Origin: an uncultured Treponema sp.
GTDB lineage: Bacteria; Spirochaetota; Spirochaetia; Treponematales; Treponemataceae
Assembly: GCA_946411505.1 (NCBI GenBank)
Contig: CAMKEG010000004.1
Coordinates: forward strand, 1 to 64,000
Direction of reading: 5' to 3'
DNA length: 64,000 bases
Part shown: positions 32,980 to 41,891 of the stretch, piece by piece
How the letters are laid out: each line of letters starts with the position of its first letter
Position numbering within the stretch: position 1 is the stretch's first letter
The notes under the pieces: model-generated
Database searches by the model: none
What the model saw: the letters and a program-made list of their open reading frames with translations, nothing else
Told to the model about the DNA's origin: nothing
Position numbers and translations under genes: made by a program

Positions 32980-34224
32980 TTAAAGCTCTTGCGAGCCTAC
33001 AAACTCGTCCAGCTTTTGCGCAAAGTTCCCCAGCTCAAACAAGCTTCTCGCAAAGGCCTCAAAGCCGGCTTTCATTTTGTCGGAACGTTCCAAAAACCCA
33101 TAACAGGCTTCTTCCATCGCCGCGCCCGCAGTCTTAGGCTTGCCGGAACTTTCCGCGCCGTTGTACAAAAGCCAAAAGTTTTCCAGCGCGGCAAAGTCTT
33201 CGGGGGCAAAGTGGAGCCGCATCCGCTCCAAAAGCGCGCGGACTTTTACCAGCTGGTAGTTGTCGTCCTGCAAGTAAGCCTGCCAGACAAAGGGCTTTCC
33301 GCTAAGGCAGGCGCGGCTAAGGGAATCCTCTCCGCGAACAAAAAGAATGTCCTGCGCGTAAAGGTTTTTGTCCCATTCCTCTTGCGAAAGAAAGGGAAGC
33401 TCGCGGACAAAGAGGCCGCCCGCATTTTGCTCTTGCAAACAGTTTTCATTTGCCGCCAAAAAGCTTTCCTTTCCGGCGCCCTGGGCAAGGTTGATTTGCG
33501 CGGCCTTGTTCCAGCGCAATATCGCGCGGATTATCGGGGCAAAGTCTTTGGGATAGCTGAACATAAGGATTTGCGGCCCGGCAGTTTTAGTTATGAATCC
33601 GTTTTCAGTAGCCGGCGCGTTCTTGGGCTTGGAAGCAGTCTCAGCCGCCGCGTCCAATATCAGGCCACCGGTCTTTGCGGTAAAGCCCGGCATAAAGTTC
33701 ACTTTGCGAACAAGGGGGCTTCGCGTGCCGCTTTTTAGGCGGTGGAATTCTTCGGCGTAGTCTTCCGCCGTCAGGTAGTCAATGTTTATGATTAGGGCGC
33801 GCGTCACACCGTCAAACAGCAGCGCTTCCAGCCAGTCGGGGCGGCCGCACTGAAAGCATTCCAAAATCACCCGGGCGGGCTTTTTTGTCCATTCGCGCGC
33901 GCAAACGGCGGCGTTTGTCGCGTCAAAGATTTTTAGGCGGCCCGAAGTCTTGGGCTTGCCTTCGTTCCCCGCCTTGCCCGCGCCTTCTTGGGCTTGCAAA
34001 GAATCCGCGCAGGCGACTTCCAAAACCTGTTCCGCCAAAGCCGGATCAACCCTAGACTCGATTTTATTAAAGGCCGCCAAATTGTCAACGGCGATTCGGA
34101 TTTCGCGCTGAGGATTCAACTGAACAAGATTTTTGGCCAGCCTGTAGACAAAGCCGATGTCGCCAAAATTATCAACGACTTTGCACAAGATTGTAAGGTC
34201 GGCCGAATGTGTAGACAATAACAA
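32980..34224 (-). CDS. earP: EF-P arginine rhamnosyltransferase
   Basis: A 414-residue glycosyltransferase (GT-B fold) that moves rhamnose from dTDP-rhamnose to an Arg of elongation factor P, which helps ribosomes through polyproline stretches. Its opening ILCKVVDNFGDIGFVYRLAKNL is diagnostic, with Asp residues that bind Arg32 of EF-P; the sugar-nucleotide site is in the later FVRGEDSLSRACLSGKPFVWQ. The start is TTG at 34224, 6 nt after GGGAG. No efp gene is in this window. Confidence 0.88.
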   Translation of the reverse strand: MLLSTHSADLTILCKVVDNFGDIGFVYRLAKNLVQLNPQREIRIAVDNLAAFNKIESRVDPALAEQVLEVACADSLQAQEGAGKAGNEGKPKTSGRLKIFDATNAAVCAREWTKKPARVILECFQCGRPDWLEALLFDGVTRALIINIDYLTAEDYAEEFHRLKSGTRSPLVRKVNFMPGFTAKTGGLILDAAAETASKPKNAPATENGFITKTAGPQILMFSYPKDFAPIIRAILRWNKAAQINLAQGAGKESFLAANENCLQEQNAGGLFVRELPFLSQEEWDKNLYAQDILFVRGEDSLSRACLSGKPFVWQAYLQDDNYQLVKVRALLERMRLHFAPEDFAALENFWLLYNGAESSGKPKTAGAAMEEACYGFLERSDKMKAGFEAFARSLFELGNFAQKLDEFVGSQEL

Positions 34225-34340
34225 AAAACGCTCCCAGCTGAATAAAATACTAAAAATTACGGCTCCCAGTCGCCGATTCGTTCAGCGGAACCGCTAGATA
34301 TCGTCGCTACACGCATTTTGTGCCTTGAAACTTTATACGT

Positions 34341-34358
34341 CTGCCGCTATCGCGGCAG
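34341..34358. repeat. REP-like hairpin CCGCTnnCGCGG, copy 1
   Basis: CTGCCGC-TATC-GCGGCAG in the gap between earP and the next gene. It shares the core CCGCTnnCGCGG with 40396-40411 and 60605-60620. Confidence 0.45.
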
Positions 34359-34502
34359 GCGCAAAATGAGTGTTTCCGCTGCCCGACCGACTCCTTCGCG
34401 CCGTATTCCAATATTTTTATCGCTTGATTTGTTTTAAAACTTTCGTCGCGCTTTTTTATCGTCCGCGAGCGCGGCTTACCTTACAAGCGCTTTGTATTTA
34501 AG

Positions 34503-34952
34503 TTACGCGCGGTAGGCTTTTAGCATGCTTTCCAAAAGCGCGTTGGCGTTTTGGGCCACGTTAAAAAGGCCGCGGATTTCGTGGCCGTTGTCGATAAAGG
34601 AAAACTCGATTGTTTCCGGGCTAAAGAATTTAAACCAAGGCTTTTTGGGCGCCTTGAACTGCAGGCCGTCGATGTTGTTAAAGCAAAAGATTTGCTCCTC
34701 CACGGTCTTTACGCTGGCGCCCGCGCTGATCATCGACATAAGCGCCATCTCCTCGGAGGGAACGTAAAAATACAGGCTGCGCGAGCAAACCACAATCAAG
34801 CCCCAAAGGGACTGCTTGTTTTGCGGAAACAAGCCCATCTCGCTAAAAGTCCGCGCGCTCGCCGTAAGTTCCGCCATCTTGGCTTCCACAACCACATCGT
34901 TGACCCGCTCGCTGAACGAGGTAAAAAATTGCTGTTTCTGCGCTTGGTCCAT
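34503..34952 (-). CDS. Hypothetical protein
   Basis: A 149-residue soluble protein with no recognised family. It starts MDQAQKQQFFTSFSERVND, has a hydrophobic-aromatic middle (GLIVVCSRSLYFYVPSEE) and a FSFIDNGHEIRGLFNV strand near the end, a pattern like PH-type 'protein-export' folds. ATG 34952 follows GGGAGA; an upstream ATG is less likely. Only short hairpin-bearing gaps flank it. Confidence 0.55.
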   Translation of the reverse strand: MDQAQKQQFFTSFSERVNDVVVEAKMAELTASARTFSEMGLFPQNKQSLWGLIVVCSRSLYFYVPSEEMALMSMISAGASVKTVEEQIFCFNNIDGLQFKAPKKPWFKFFSPETIEFSFIDNGHEIRGLFNVAQNANALLESMLKAYRA

Positions 34953-35022
34953 AAAAGTCTCCCGCCCAAAAATTGGCGGCAAGCCCAAAAGCCGCCGCCT
35001 TTTTTCGTTCCCTAAGAGTATA

Positions 35023-36093
35023 CTATTTTGCGCTCAACAGTTCAATGTCAAAGCCAATGTATGACATCGGCGGAATCACTCCCGGATATCCGCGCTCGCC
35101 GTAGTGCAAGTCCGGCGGCAAAAGAATCACGCGCTTTTCGCCAACCTTCATCTGCTGAACCATAATGTCAAAGCCCGGAATCATCTGGCCGCCGGCGGTG
35201 GCGAACTCCAAGGGTCCGCGACCGGCAGACTGGTCAAAGACGCTTCCGTCAAGCAAAAAGCCCTTGTAGTGGACGGCAACGTTCTTTCCGCCGCCGCAAA
35301 CGTCGCCCTTTCCTTCCTTGGTGACTGTGTAGTAAATGCCGTCCTCGCTCTTTTGGCAGCCCGGCCACTTTTTCTCAATCAACTTGATTTGGCTTTCGTA
35401 CTGCTTGGCCTTGGCCTCGCGCGCCTTTTCCACGGCGGCCTTGTTCAAGGCGTCAAAGTCGGCTTGGCTTGCCTTAAAGGCTTCGGCCTCGCTTCCCTGG
35501 CGGACAATCGTAACCTTTTCAATCACGTCGCCCTGCAAGGTCTTGTCAACGACTTCCTGGCCGCTTATTACCTTTCCAAAAATCGTGTGCTTTCCGTTAA
35601 GCCAAGTTGTCGGAGCGACAGTGATAAAGAACTGGCTTCCGTTCGTTCCCGGGCCCGCGTTGGCCATGGCCAAAACGCCCTTCTTTTCAAAAGTGTGCTT
35701 GCTTACAATCTCGTCGGCGAACCTGTAGCCGGGGCCGCCGCGGCCGGTTCCTTCCGGGTCTCCGCCCTGAATCATAAAGTCCTGGTCGTCGCCGTTGGCC
35801 TTGCTGATTACGCGGTGGAATTTAAGTCCGTCGTAAAAAGGCTTTCCCTTGGCGGCGTCCATCGTTCCTTCGGCCAAGCCCACAAAGTTTGTGACAGTCA
35901 GCGGCGTGTCCTTGTAAAAAAGTTCAAGGGCAACCTCGCCCTTGGGCAATTTAAGAACGGCAAAAACGCCTTCCTTTCCTTTCAATGCGTCCATAGTCTT
36001 TTTCTCCATCTTGTTGTTTTGGGCGCAGCCGGAAGCGAGCAATACCGCTCCAACCAAAGCCGCGAACAAATTTCTTTTATTCAAAATTTTCAT
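35023..36093 (-). CDS. Lipoprotein dual peptidyl-prolyl isomerase (cyclophilin-FKBP)
   Basis: A 356-residue lipoprotein with two prolyl isomerase domains. The signal ends LLASGC. The cyclophilin domain (about 40-205) has [17 protein letters not shown] and NGSQFFI. A Lys/Glu-rich helix (about 210-240) joins it to an FKBP domain (about 250-355) with [18 protein letters not shown] and [18 protein letters not shown]. Such fusions are known in a few bacteria, including Treponema. ATG 36093 overlaps the previous stop as ATGA. It should fold envelope proteins. Confidence 0.88.
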   Translation of the reverse strand: MKILNKRNLFAALVGAVLLASGCAQNNKMEKKTMDALKGKEGVFAVLKLPKGEVALELFYKDTPLTVTNFVGLAEGTMDAAKGKPFYDGLKFHRVISKANGDDQDFMIQGGDPEGTGRGGPGYRFADEIVSKHTFEKKGVLAMANAGPGTNGSQFFITVAPTTWLNGKHTIFGKVISGQEVVDKTLQGDVIEKVTIVRQGSEAEAFKASQADFDALNKAAVEKAREAKAKQYESQIKLIEKKWPGCQKSEDGIYYTVTKEGKGDVCGGGKNVAVHYKGFLLDGSVFDQSAGRGPLEFATAGGQMIPGFDIMVQQMKVGEKRVILLPPDLHYGERGYPGVIPPMSYIGFDIELLSAK

Positions 36094-36860
36094 TTTGCAT
36101 GAATCTCCTTTACAAACCAAAGGTAAATCGCCTCAAGCCGCGCGTCAAAGGAATTGTTAAGCCTTTGCTTTAGCGCGCTTAGGATTTTAAATTCGGCGTA
36201 GTCGCACATGTAGACCAAAAGCTTGTCGCCCGCGTCGATGACGTTGGCGCACATTTTAAATCCTCCGGCCTGCACGGCCTTTATCGGGCCGTAGCAAAGC
36301 GGCGACACGTTCTCCATGAACATCGCAAGCTCTTTTTCGCTCTGCCTGTAGGTGATTTTGTACTTGCTCTTTCCAAAGGTGTGGTCGTCCATAAAGGCGT
36401 AGATTGTCTTTCCGTCGGCGCTTCCTTCGGTCAAGTCGGGGACGGCCTTGTCGCCCTTTGGCCCGTCTATTCTGTAGGCGGAACTGTACAAAACGCCCCA
36501 GTCCTGGTCGCTTCTGCTGTAGTAAAGCATTCCCTGCATTTTGCCGATGGAACGCATCAAGGCGCCAACGTCTTGCATGGAAAAATCCGCGCCCAGCTTT
36601 TCCTTGGGAACGGCGTAAACCTTTTCGACGGCGTGTCCGCACTTTTGCGTCCACGCGCCAAAAACGTAATTCTTAATCGCGTCCGAAAACTCGCCGGCCG
36701 GCAAAAGGCGCAAGTCGCGGTCCTCAAAGCTAAGGACGCGGCTCTTGCAATTCTTTTCGGCCTCAAGGCGCTCCGAGTCTGTTTGGCCAAAGGCGGCCGC
36801 GCAAAACACAGCAGCCGCGCAGGCCAGCCAAAGCGCCTTTTTGTTCAAAAACAGTTTCAA
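36090..36860 (-). CDS. Hypothetical secreted protein
   Basis: A 256-residue protein with a Sec signal peptide ([18 protein letters not shown]). The mature part has scattered Cys (NCKSR, TQKCGHA, PLCYG, MCANV, MCDYA), suggesting disulphides. No family is recognised. Between jag and the immunophilin gene; its stop overlaps the immunophilin start (ATGA), which suggests the two act in the same envelope process. Confidence 0.65.
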   Translation of the reverse strand: MKLFLNKKALWLACAAAVFCAAAFGQTDSERLEAEKNCKSRVLSFEDRDLRLLPAGEFSDAIKNYVFGAWTQKCGHAVEKVYAVPKEKLGADFSMQDVGALMRSIGKMQGMLYYSRSDQDWGVLYSSAYRIDGPKGDKAVPDLTEGSADGKTIYAFMDDHTFGKSKYKITYRQSEKELAMFMENVSPLCYGPIKAVQAGGFKMCANVIDAGDKLLVYMCDYAEFKILSALKQRLNNSFDARLEAIYLWFVKEIHAK

Positions 36861-36869
36861 TGCAAATCC

Positions 36870-37568
36870 TTAGATGACGCCCTTGTAAAGAACGCGCACC
36901 TGCTTATATAAACCATCTCCCTCAGATTTGGTTTCAATGTCCGGGATGTCGTTCAAAGTCGTGTGGATAAGGCGGCGCTCAAAGGGATTCATCGGCTCAA
37001 GCAAGATTGACTTTCTGTAAGAGCGGACCTTGTCGGCGGTCGTGTAGGCCAAGCGGACCAAAGTCTCCTCGCGGCGGATGCGGTAGTTTTCCGTGTCCAA
37101 AATAACGCGGATGTCCTCGCGTCCAAGATGGCCGGCGTAAACGTTCATCAAAAGCTGCAAGGCGTCAAGGTTCTTTCCCTTGCGTCCGATCAAAATTGAA
37201 GAGCTTTCAGACTGCAGCTTGATTCCAATCTTTCGCTCCTCGCGGAACATAATCTCAACCTTAACCTCGTAGCCCATCTTTTGGATGACCTGGGTCACAA
37301 AGTCGATGAGCTTTTGCTCAAACTCGTCCTGGGGAATCGGGTTGGCCACGTGGCTTCTCGGAGCGCGAGGCTCGGCGGCGTAGTCCTTTTCGGCGACCGG
37401 AGTGTTTCCTTCGGTGTGAACGCGGATTTTCACAAAGCCTTTTTTGAACAATGAGTTCTTTTGCGTTTCAAGAATCTCAACGTCAAACTGGTCGCGCTCC
37501 AATCCCAATTCCTGGGCGGCTTTTTCAATCGCTTCCTTTTCTGTTTTTCCTTCGTACTCGTATGTCAT
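36870..37568 (-). CDS. jag: Jag/KhpB RNA-binding protein
   Basis: A 232-residue protein of the SpoIIIJ-associated family. Jag-N domain (YEGKTEKEAIEKAAQELGL), a basic linker, a KH domain with SILIGRKGKNLDALQ and an R3H domain (ERRLIHTTLNDIPDIETKSEG). It binds RNA and is linked to cell elongation and membrane insertion. It follows yidC, the usual order. Confidence 0.92.
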   Translation of the reverse strand: MTYEYEGKTEKEAIEKAAQELGLERDQFDVEILETQKNSLFKKGFVKIRVHTEGNTPVAEKDYAAEPRAPRSHVANPIPQDEFEQKLIDFVTQVIQKMGYEVKVEIMFREERKIGIKLQSESSSILIGRKGKNLDALQLLMNVYAGHLGREDIRVILDTENYRIRREETLVRLAYTTADKVRSYRKSILLEPMNPFERRLIHTTLNDIPDIETKSEGDGLYKQVRVLYKGVI

Positions 37569-37585
37569 ATATTTCTCCCAAAATA

Positions 37586-39391
37586 TTATTTTCTTTTTTT
37601 GCCGCCGTGAACCTTGGCCTTTACGTCAACCACGTTGGACTTTTGGGCGGAGGCGGCGAGCTTTGTCTTGTTGATGATAACTTGCTGAATCATCTGAATG
37701 ACGTTGCTCACAGTCCAGAACAAAATCAATCCGCTTGGCGCGTTGTAGAACAAGAAGAAGAAAATCAAGGGCAAGCCGTAAGTCATAAACTTCATCTGGC
37801 CTGAGCTTTGCGCGCTTTGGAGCGTTCCGCCCATTTGCGTGATCTTTCCGTAGAACAACTGCGACACCAAATAGATTACAGGCAAAACGCGGATGTGGTT
37901 TCCGATAAGGGGAACGAACATCTTCAACTGATAAACGCTGTCGCCGTCGCTAAGGTCGTCAATCCAGCCCTTGATAAAGCTGGCGCCGCGGAACTCAAAG
38001 TAGTTGTTGAACAAGTTGTACATCGCGAACAAGCAGAGCATTTGGAAAATCATCGGAAGGCAGCCGCTCATCGGATTGTAGCCGGCGGCCTGGTAAACCT
38101 TGGCTGTCTCGGCCTGCATCATTTGCGGGTTGTCCTTGTACTTGTTTTGAATTGCCGTAAGCTTGGGCTGCATTTCCTGCATCTTGAGCGTTCCAAGCGA
38201 AGACTTCATCGTAAGCGGGAACAAGGCGATCTTGAGGATGATTGTCATCAAAATGATGCTGACGCCCCAGTTGTGGACAAACTTGTAAAGGGTTTCCAAA
38301 ATGAATTTTAGGATCGCCTCAAGCCAGCCCAAAAAGCCGCTGGACTCAAGAGCGTCCGTCAAGCGGATGCCGCTAAGCTTCCAAGCGTTGGCGTCGGCCG
38401 TCAAATATTTTTTAAGGTCCTTTTCGTTTCGAGGTCCTACGTAAACGTAGTAAACGTCGTTGGTTTGCTTTTGCGTTGTGGGCTTTCGCACAAGCAAGGC
38501 CTGCGCGTCGTTCATCACGGAGCCGGAAGCGTTTGTCGAATACCAGGCCGTTTGGAAGTTACCGTTTTCGGCGGGAATCACAAGCTCGCAAAAATACTTT
38601 CCGCCGATTCCGGCGATGTTGAAGGGTTTGTTGTATTCCTTGTATTGGTTTGTTCCAAGGCGGATTCTCTTTCCCTTTCCTTCGTTAAGCGCGATGAACG
38701 AGCGGCTTTCGTAGCGGTCCACTTTCGGGTTGAACTGGGGTCCCACTTGCGGAGACGTCCTCAAAGTGTAGGAAGCGTTGCCGCCGCTCTTTGCGGCAAA
38801 GTCCAGCGCGGTAAAGTTTTCGCCGCCGTCAACCACAACGTTCATCTTGAACATGTAGTCGTCGTCTTTAAAAGCGTACTGCTTAACTAAAGTAAAGTCC
38901 GAATACTTTTTGGCAAAGGCGATTTTCTTTTCGCCGTTCTCTTCGGGGAACTCCTTTACGACGAACAAGTCGTTAACGACGCTGCCGTCCGTTCCGCCAA
39001 AGTTAAGGGCAAAGGCGCGGTTTGAGGCGGTGACGTTTTCCGCCATCTCCACGCCGCGGCCCGTCTTGTTGTCCTTGTGGTCAAGCAACTCGTAGCCTAC
39101 GATGTCGCCGCCCTTGTTGGTGAAAGTCACGCGGGCTTTTTTTGTTTCGATTACATACTGCTGTTCTGTAATGACAGGCTCGTTTGTGTCTTCCGCTTGC
39201 GCAAAAGACTGAACTTGCGCGTTGGCGGCCTCGGCCTTTTCGGCCTCGCCCTCAGCTTGCGCGGCGTCCGCGGCAGTTTGTTCCGTCGCCTGGCTCTGTT
39301 GGGGCTTCGGAAAAAATTTAACCTGAACGATTGTGTAGCCAATCAATACCAAGGCCGAAAGAACGACGGCCATAATGGTGTTTCTATCCAT
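37586..39391 (-). CDS. yidC: Membrane protein insertase
   Basis: A 601-residue YidC with an N-terminal helix, a large periplasmic beta domain (about 60-360) and five C-terminal helices starting near WGVSIILMTIILK. The motif MQEMQPKLTAIQNKYKDN is the cytoplasmic C1 loop. It inserts membrane proteins with or without SecYEG. An acidic/Ala-rich stretch (about 34-65, AEGEAEKAEAANAQ) follows the first helix. Confidence 0.95.
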   Translation of the reverse strand: MDRNTIMAVVLSALVLIGYTIVQVKFFPKPQQSQATEQTAADAAQAEGEAEKAEAANAQVQSFAQAEDTNEPVITEQQYVIETKKARVTFTNKGGDIVGYELLDHKDNKTGRGVEMAENVTASNRAFALNFGGTDGSVVNDLFVVKEFPEENGEKKIAFAKKYSDFTLVKQYAFKDDDYMFKMNVVVDGGENFTALDFAAKSGGNASYTLRTSPQVGPQFNPKVDRYESRSFIALNEGKGKRIRLGTNQYKEYNKPFNIAGIGGKYFCELVIPAENGNFQTAWYSTNASGSVMNDAQALLVRKPTTQKQTNDVYYVYVGPRNEKDLKKYLTADANAWKLSGIRLTDALESSGFLGWLEAILKFILETLYKFVHNWGVSIILMTIILKIALFPLTMKSSLGTLKMQEMQPKLTAIQNKYKDNPQMMQAETAKVYQAAGYNPMSGCLPMIFQMLCLFAMYNLFNNYFEFRGASFIKGWIDDLSDGDSVYQLKMFVPLIGNHIRVLPVIYLVSQLFYGKITQMGGTLQSAQSSGQMKFMTYGLPLIFFFLFYNAPSGLILFWTVSNVIQMIQQVIINKTKLAASAQKSNVVDVKAKVHGGKKRK

Positions 39392-39424
39392 TCTTTTTCT
39401 CCCAAATTAGAATGGCCTATGGAT

Positions 39425-39646
39425 TCACGGAACCGGATCGTAGCCGCCTTTGCAAAGCGGGTTGCAGCGAAGAATTCTAGCGAAAGACATGGACAAGCCC
39501 CGCCTGGCGCCGTATTTTTCTATCGCCTCCATCGCGTAATGCGAGCATGAAGGGTAATAGCGGCAACACGGCCCCAAAAGCGGAGAGATTGTGACTTGAT
39601 AAAGCCGAATTCCGGCGCGGAAAAACTTTGGCAAAAGTTTATTCAT
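39425..39646 (-). CDS. yidD: Membrane insertion efficiency factor
   Basis: A 73-residue Yid[20 protein letters not shown] followed by [28 protein letters not shown], with the conserved Cys residues. It overlaps the rnpA end by 8 bp. Confidence 0.93.
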   Translation of the reverse strand: MNKLLPKFFRAGIRLYQVTISPLLGPCCRYYPSCSHYAMEAIEKYGARRGLSMSFARILRCNPLCKGGYDPVP

Positions 39647-40004
39647 CTTTTATCAGTCCTGCCTTTTTGCATAATGTTCGAAATTGAACACACCTTGAGT
39701 TGAACGAATCGTTTCCGGGATATACTAAGAACAGAATGTCGTATCCGGTGTTCAGGAATGTTTTGTAATATCGGTATGCTTCGCGACTGTAGCGCTTGGA
39801 AGCGTTTCTTTGAACGGCGTTTCCGTAACCGCGCGGCAAAGGAAAGGCGATTCTGTTAAAGCCAAGGTCGTTTTTAGCGAAAAACAACTTGGCCCCTTTG
39901 ACCCCTTCCCTGCCGCCGTTTTTAAACAGATTCTTTATCTCGGCCGGACTCTTTATCCGCTCAACGCGCTTAAACTTTCCGCCTTGAACCGAACCTGTTT
40001 CCAT
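39639..40004 (-). CDS. rnpA: RNase P protein component
   Basis: A 121-residue RnpA. The RNR region reads [18 protein letters not shown], slightly divergent from the usual RNRIKR. ATG 40004 is chosen over a TTG two codons earlier. It lies between rpmH and yidD. Confidence 0.92.
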   Translation of the reverse strand: METGSVQGGKFKRVERIKSPAEIKNLFKNGGREGVKGAKLFFAKNDLGFNRIAFPLPRGYGNAVQRNASKRYSREAYRYYKTFLNTGYDILFLVYPGNDSFNSRCVQFRTLCKKAGLIKDE

Positions 40005-40023
40005 AGGCAATCCAGACTAAAAA

Positions 40024-40179
40024 CTAGTACTTCTTGTGCTCGTCGCAAACAGAAAGCTTGTGGCGTCCCTTGGCGCGGCGGCGGGCCAAAACTTTGCGTC
40101 CGCCCTTAGTCGCCATTCTGGCGCGGAAACCGAATTTTCTGTTGCGCTTAATTCTGCTTGGTTGATATGTCCTCAACAT
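40024..40179 (-). CDS. rpmH: 50S ribosomal protein L34
   Basis: A 51-residue protein translated from the minus strand: [20 protein letters not shown], ...[20 protein letters not shown], with a C-terminal tail SVCDEHKKY beyond the usual end. AGGAGA precedes the ATG. First gene of the rpmH-rnpA-yidD-yidC-jag set. Confidence 0.95.
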   Translation of the reverse strand: MLRTYQPSRIKRNRKFGFRARMATKGGRKVLARRRAKGRHKLSVCDEHKKY

Positions 40180-40325
40180 GGCATATATCTCCTATATAAA
40201 AAATAATGTTCCAAAATAAAATTATGGTTGTCTAATATAGCATTAATTGGAGAAATTAGTCAATACCGCTCGTGTTGTCGGAAGCAAAACCTTAACCGGA
40301 GTTTACGTCGCTTCGCGCCGTTTTG

Positions 40326-40378
40326 TTAAGGGAGCCTCTAAAAACTTTCTGAAAGGGAGTTTTTAGAGGCTCCCTTAA
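40326..40378. repeat. 21-bp perfect inverted repeat
   Basis: TTAAGGGAGCCTCTAAAAAC(T) at 40326-40346 and its exact complement at 40358-40378, with an 11-nt loop. It lies between rpmH and the lipoprotein gene, and is long enough to form a strong hairpin on either strand. Probably a terminator of the minus-strand lipoprotein gene or a miniature element. Confidence 0.55.
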
Positions 40379-40395
40379 AGGAATTGTATTTACAT

Positions 40396-40411
40396 GTCCG
40401 CTCTCGCGGAC
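40396..40411. repeat. REP-like hairpin CCGCTnnCGCGG, copy 2
   Basis: GTCCGC-TCTC-GCGGAC followed by TGACAATC. The 60.6-kb copy is followed by TGGCAATC. Confidence 0.45.
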
Positions 40412-40436
40412 TGACAATCCGCTCCACTTCGTTACG

Positions 40437-41291
40437 TTAGTCGAAAGCCCGGACTGCGCACACAGAACATTCATTTTGCTTGCCGTAGACGACCCAGTCT
40501 CCATTGTCGAACTTGAGTATGTTTACGTAGTAAGGGCCGGAATAGAACTGGGACGACTGCCAGTAAATTGACGAGCCAAAACTAGAGCCACCGCACAAAG
40601 CGCTTGCCGCGTCTATGTTAAAACCATTTTCTGCATCTGCACGGCAGGCATAAATCTGGAAGAGTTCTGCAATGCTTGGAAGGTACCATCCGTCTTCGTA
40701 GTCTGTTCCGGCAATATTTGTTGCTGTGTTCTTGTAGTTTTTTGCAAAGTAGAAGGCAGGGTAATTTGCTGCGGTTGCAGTGTCGTCGGCGCTGCTGTTG
40801 CTTGCCAAGAATGTGCCGATTTGCGAAAGGTTGTCGCTTCCGTCCTTGTCGCCCGTAAAGGTGAGCGCGCCCGCTTTTCCCTTTGGAGTACACTGAATCG
40901 TGGTGATGTTCATGCTGTAGGCGTTCGCGCTGCCTGTACACCATGCCAGTCCGGAGCTGCTGTGCTTTAAGCCTACGCCTAAAGTGCGGCTTGTGGTGGT
41001 GTCGTCTCCTGAGTTAAGTCCTGTTCCCTTGTAGAAAATCAGGGCGATTGCCTTGGCTTTCTGCGCGTCGGTGAGCTGAAGGTCCGCGCTGTACGGCGTT
41101 GCGCTTCCGTCGGAAAACACGATGTCGCCTACCGCTTTCGCTTCGCTGGGGGCTTTGGCGCCGATGTAGGTGACGGTGGGAGGTTTTACAGTGGGCGTGT
41201 CGCCGTTTCCCGCCGAATTGCTGCAAGAAGCCATGGCAAATGCCAGAGCCGCGCCCAACATAAACGCGACAAGTTTAGAAAATTTATTCAT
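40437..41291 (-). CDS. Treponema-type lipoprotein of unknown function
   Basis: A 284-residue lipoprotein. The signal ends FAMASC, and a short Ser/Asn/Thr/Pro linker follows. The body contains EDGWYLPSIAELFQIY and YWQSSQFYSG, resembling the DUF1566-type 'YLPS..EL...YWSS' folds common in spirochaete surface lipoproteins. The C-terminus reads CSVCAVRAFD. GGAGGAG precedes the ATG. Confidence 0.75.
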   Translation of the reverse strand: MNKFSKLVAFMLGAALAFAMASCSNSAGNGDTPTVKPPTVTYIGAKAPSEAKAVGDIVFSDGSATPYSADLQLTDAQKAKAIALIFYKGTGLNSGDDTTTSRTLGVGLKHSSSGLAWCTGSANAYSMNITTIQCTPKGKAGALTFTGDKDGSDNLSQIGTFLASNSSADDTATAANYPAFYFAKNYKNTATNIAGTDYEDGWYLPSIAELFQIYACRADAENGFNIDAASALCGGSSFGSSIYWQSSQFYSGPYYVNILKFDNGDWVVYGKQNECSVCAVRAFD

Positions 41292-41477
41292 AAATCTTCT
41301 CCTCCATAAAAGTTATTTATAATATGAAAAGCCCGTGAGCGGGACATAACTTGACCTGCGTCACGGCGCTTTTCCTGTGTGAGAAAGTTGTAATGTCTGA
41401 TTTAAAACGCGTGTGGCCCGATAAATAGTTTCGGGCGGAGTTATGGCTAGCGCTAGTCGCAAGCTGCGCTTGCTTAG

Positions 41478-41507
41478 CGAGTTTTCCGCTAAAGCGTAAA
41501 ACTCGCG
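41478..41507. repeat. Long hairpin abutting the heptamer array
   Basis: GCGAGTTTT-C-CGCT-AA-AGCG-T-AAAACTCGC. Its last three bases begin the first heptamer. Confidence 0.55.
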
Positions 41508-41595
41508 CTGTGCGCTGTGCGCTGTGCGCTGTGCGCTGTGCGCTGTGCGCTGTGTGCTGTGTGCTGTGTGCTGTGTGCTGTGTGCTGTGTGCTGT
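41505..41595 (+). repeat. Heptanucleotide tandem array (13 units)
   Basis: Seven copies of GCGCTGT followed by six of GTGCTGT, all exact and contiguous. The unit change is a single C-to-T at position 2 shared by every later unit. Seven is not a multiple of three, so copy-number change would shift any frame. Confidence 0.9.
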
Positions 41596-41879
41596 GAATT
41601 TTGCGGCAATGCTAAATTATTGTCAAGCCCTGTCGGGCTTGTTGCGTAAAAGGAATTTGTTGTCGTTTGCGCCGCCGCCGCATGGGCGTCAAGCGGGTTT
41701 GAGAAATTTTGCTTTTTTCTGAATGCATTACAGCGCATGGAAGATATTATAGCGCGAAAATTTGATTTTTGGGAAGAATCAGCTGGAAATTTGAGAAAAA
41801 ATTGAATGCAAGTCGCTTCCTTTTGCGGGCGGCTGTAATTGCCCCGTCAAAAGGTCTAGCAAAAAGGCGCTTGGTTTGG

Positions 41880-41885
41880 TATAAT
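41880..41885 (+). promoter_or_regulatory. Extended -10 of a leaderless gene
   Basis: TGG-TATAAT with exactly 6 nt before ATG at 41892. No good -35; CTAGCAAA lies 16-17 nt upstream, the same sequence as before the 56.2-kb gene. Confidence 0.55.
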
Positions 41886-41891
41886 GTCCTT

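Larger units (their letters stand above)
41292..41891. other. Intergenic region with hairpin and heptamer array
   Basis: This 600-bp stretch lacks a convincing gene. It has the lipoprotein promoter side (TATTAT, 41310s), the hairpin CCCG-TGAG-CGGG near 41326, a long stem at 41478-41507, a 13-unit heptamer array (41505-41595) and the leaderless promoter of the next gene (41880-41885). Frames running through the array are artefacts of the repeat. Confidence 0.55.

Noticed and set aside
40292..40504. 70-codon frame overlapping the lipoprotein end
   Set aside because: Shadow of the lipoprotein gene and a hairpin; no ribosome site.
41361..41738. Frames through the heptamer array
   Set aside because: Their proteins are mostly repeat (HSTQHTA, CALCAV) and have no start signals; the frame is open only because of the repeat.
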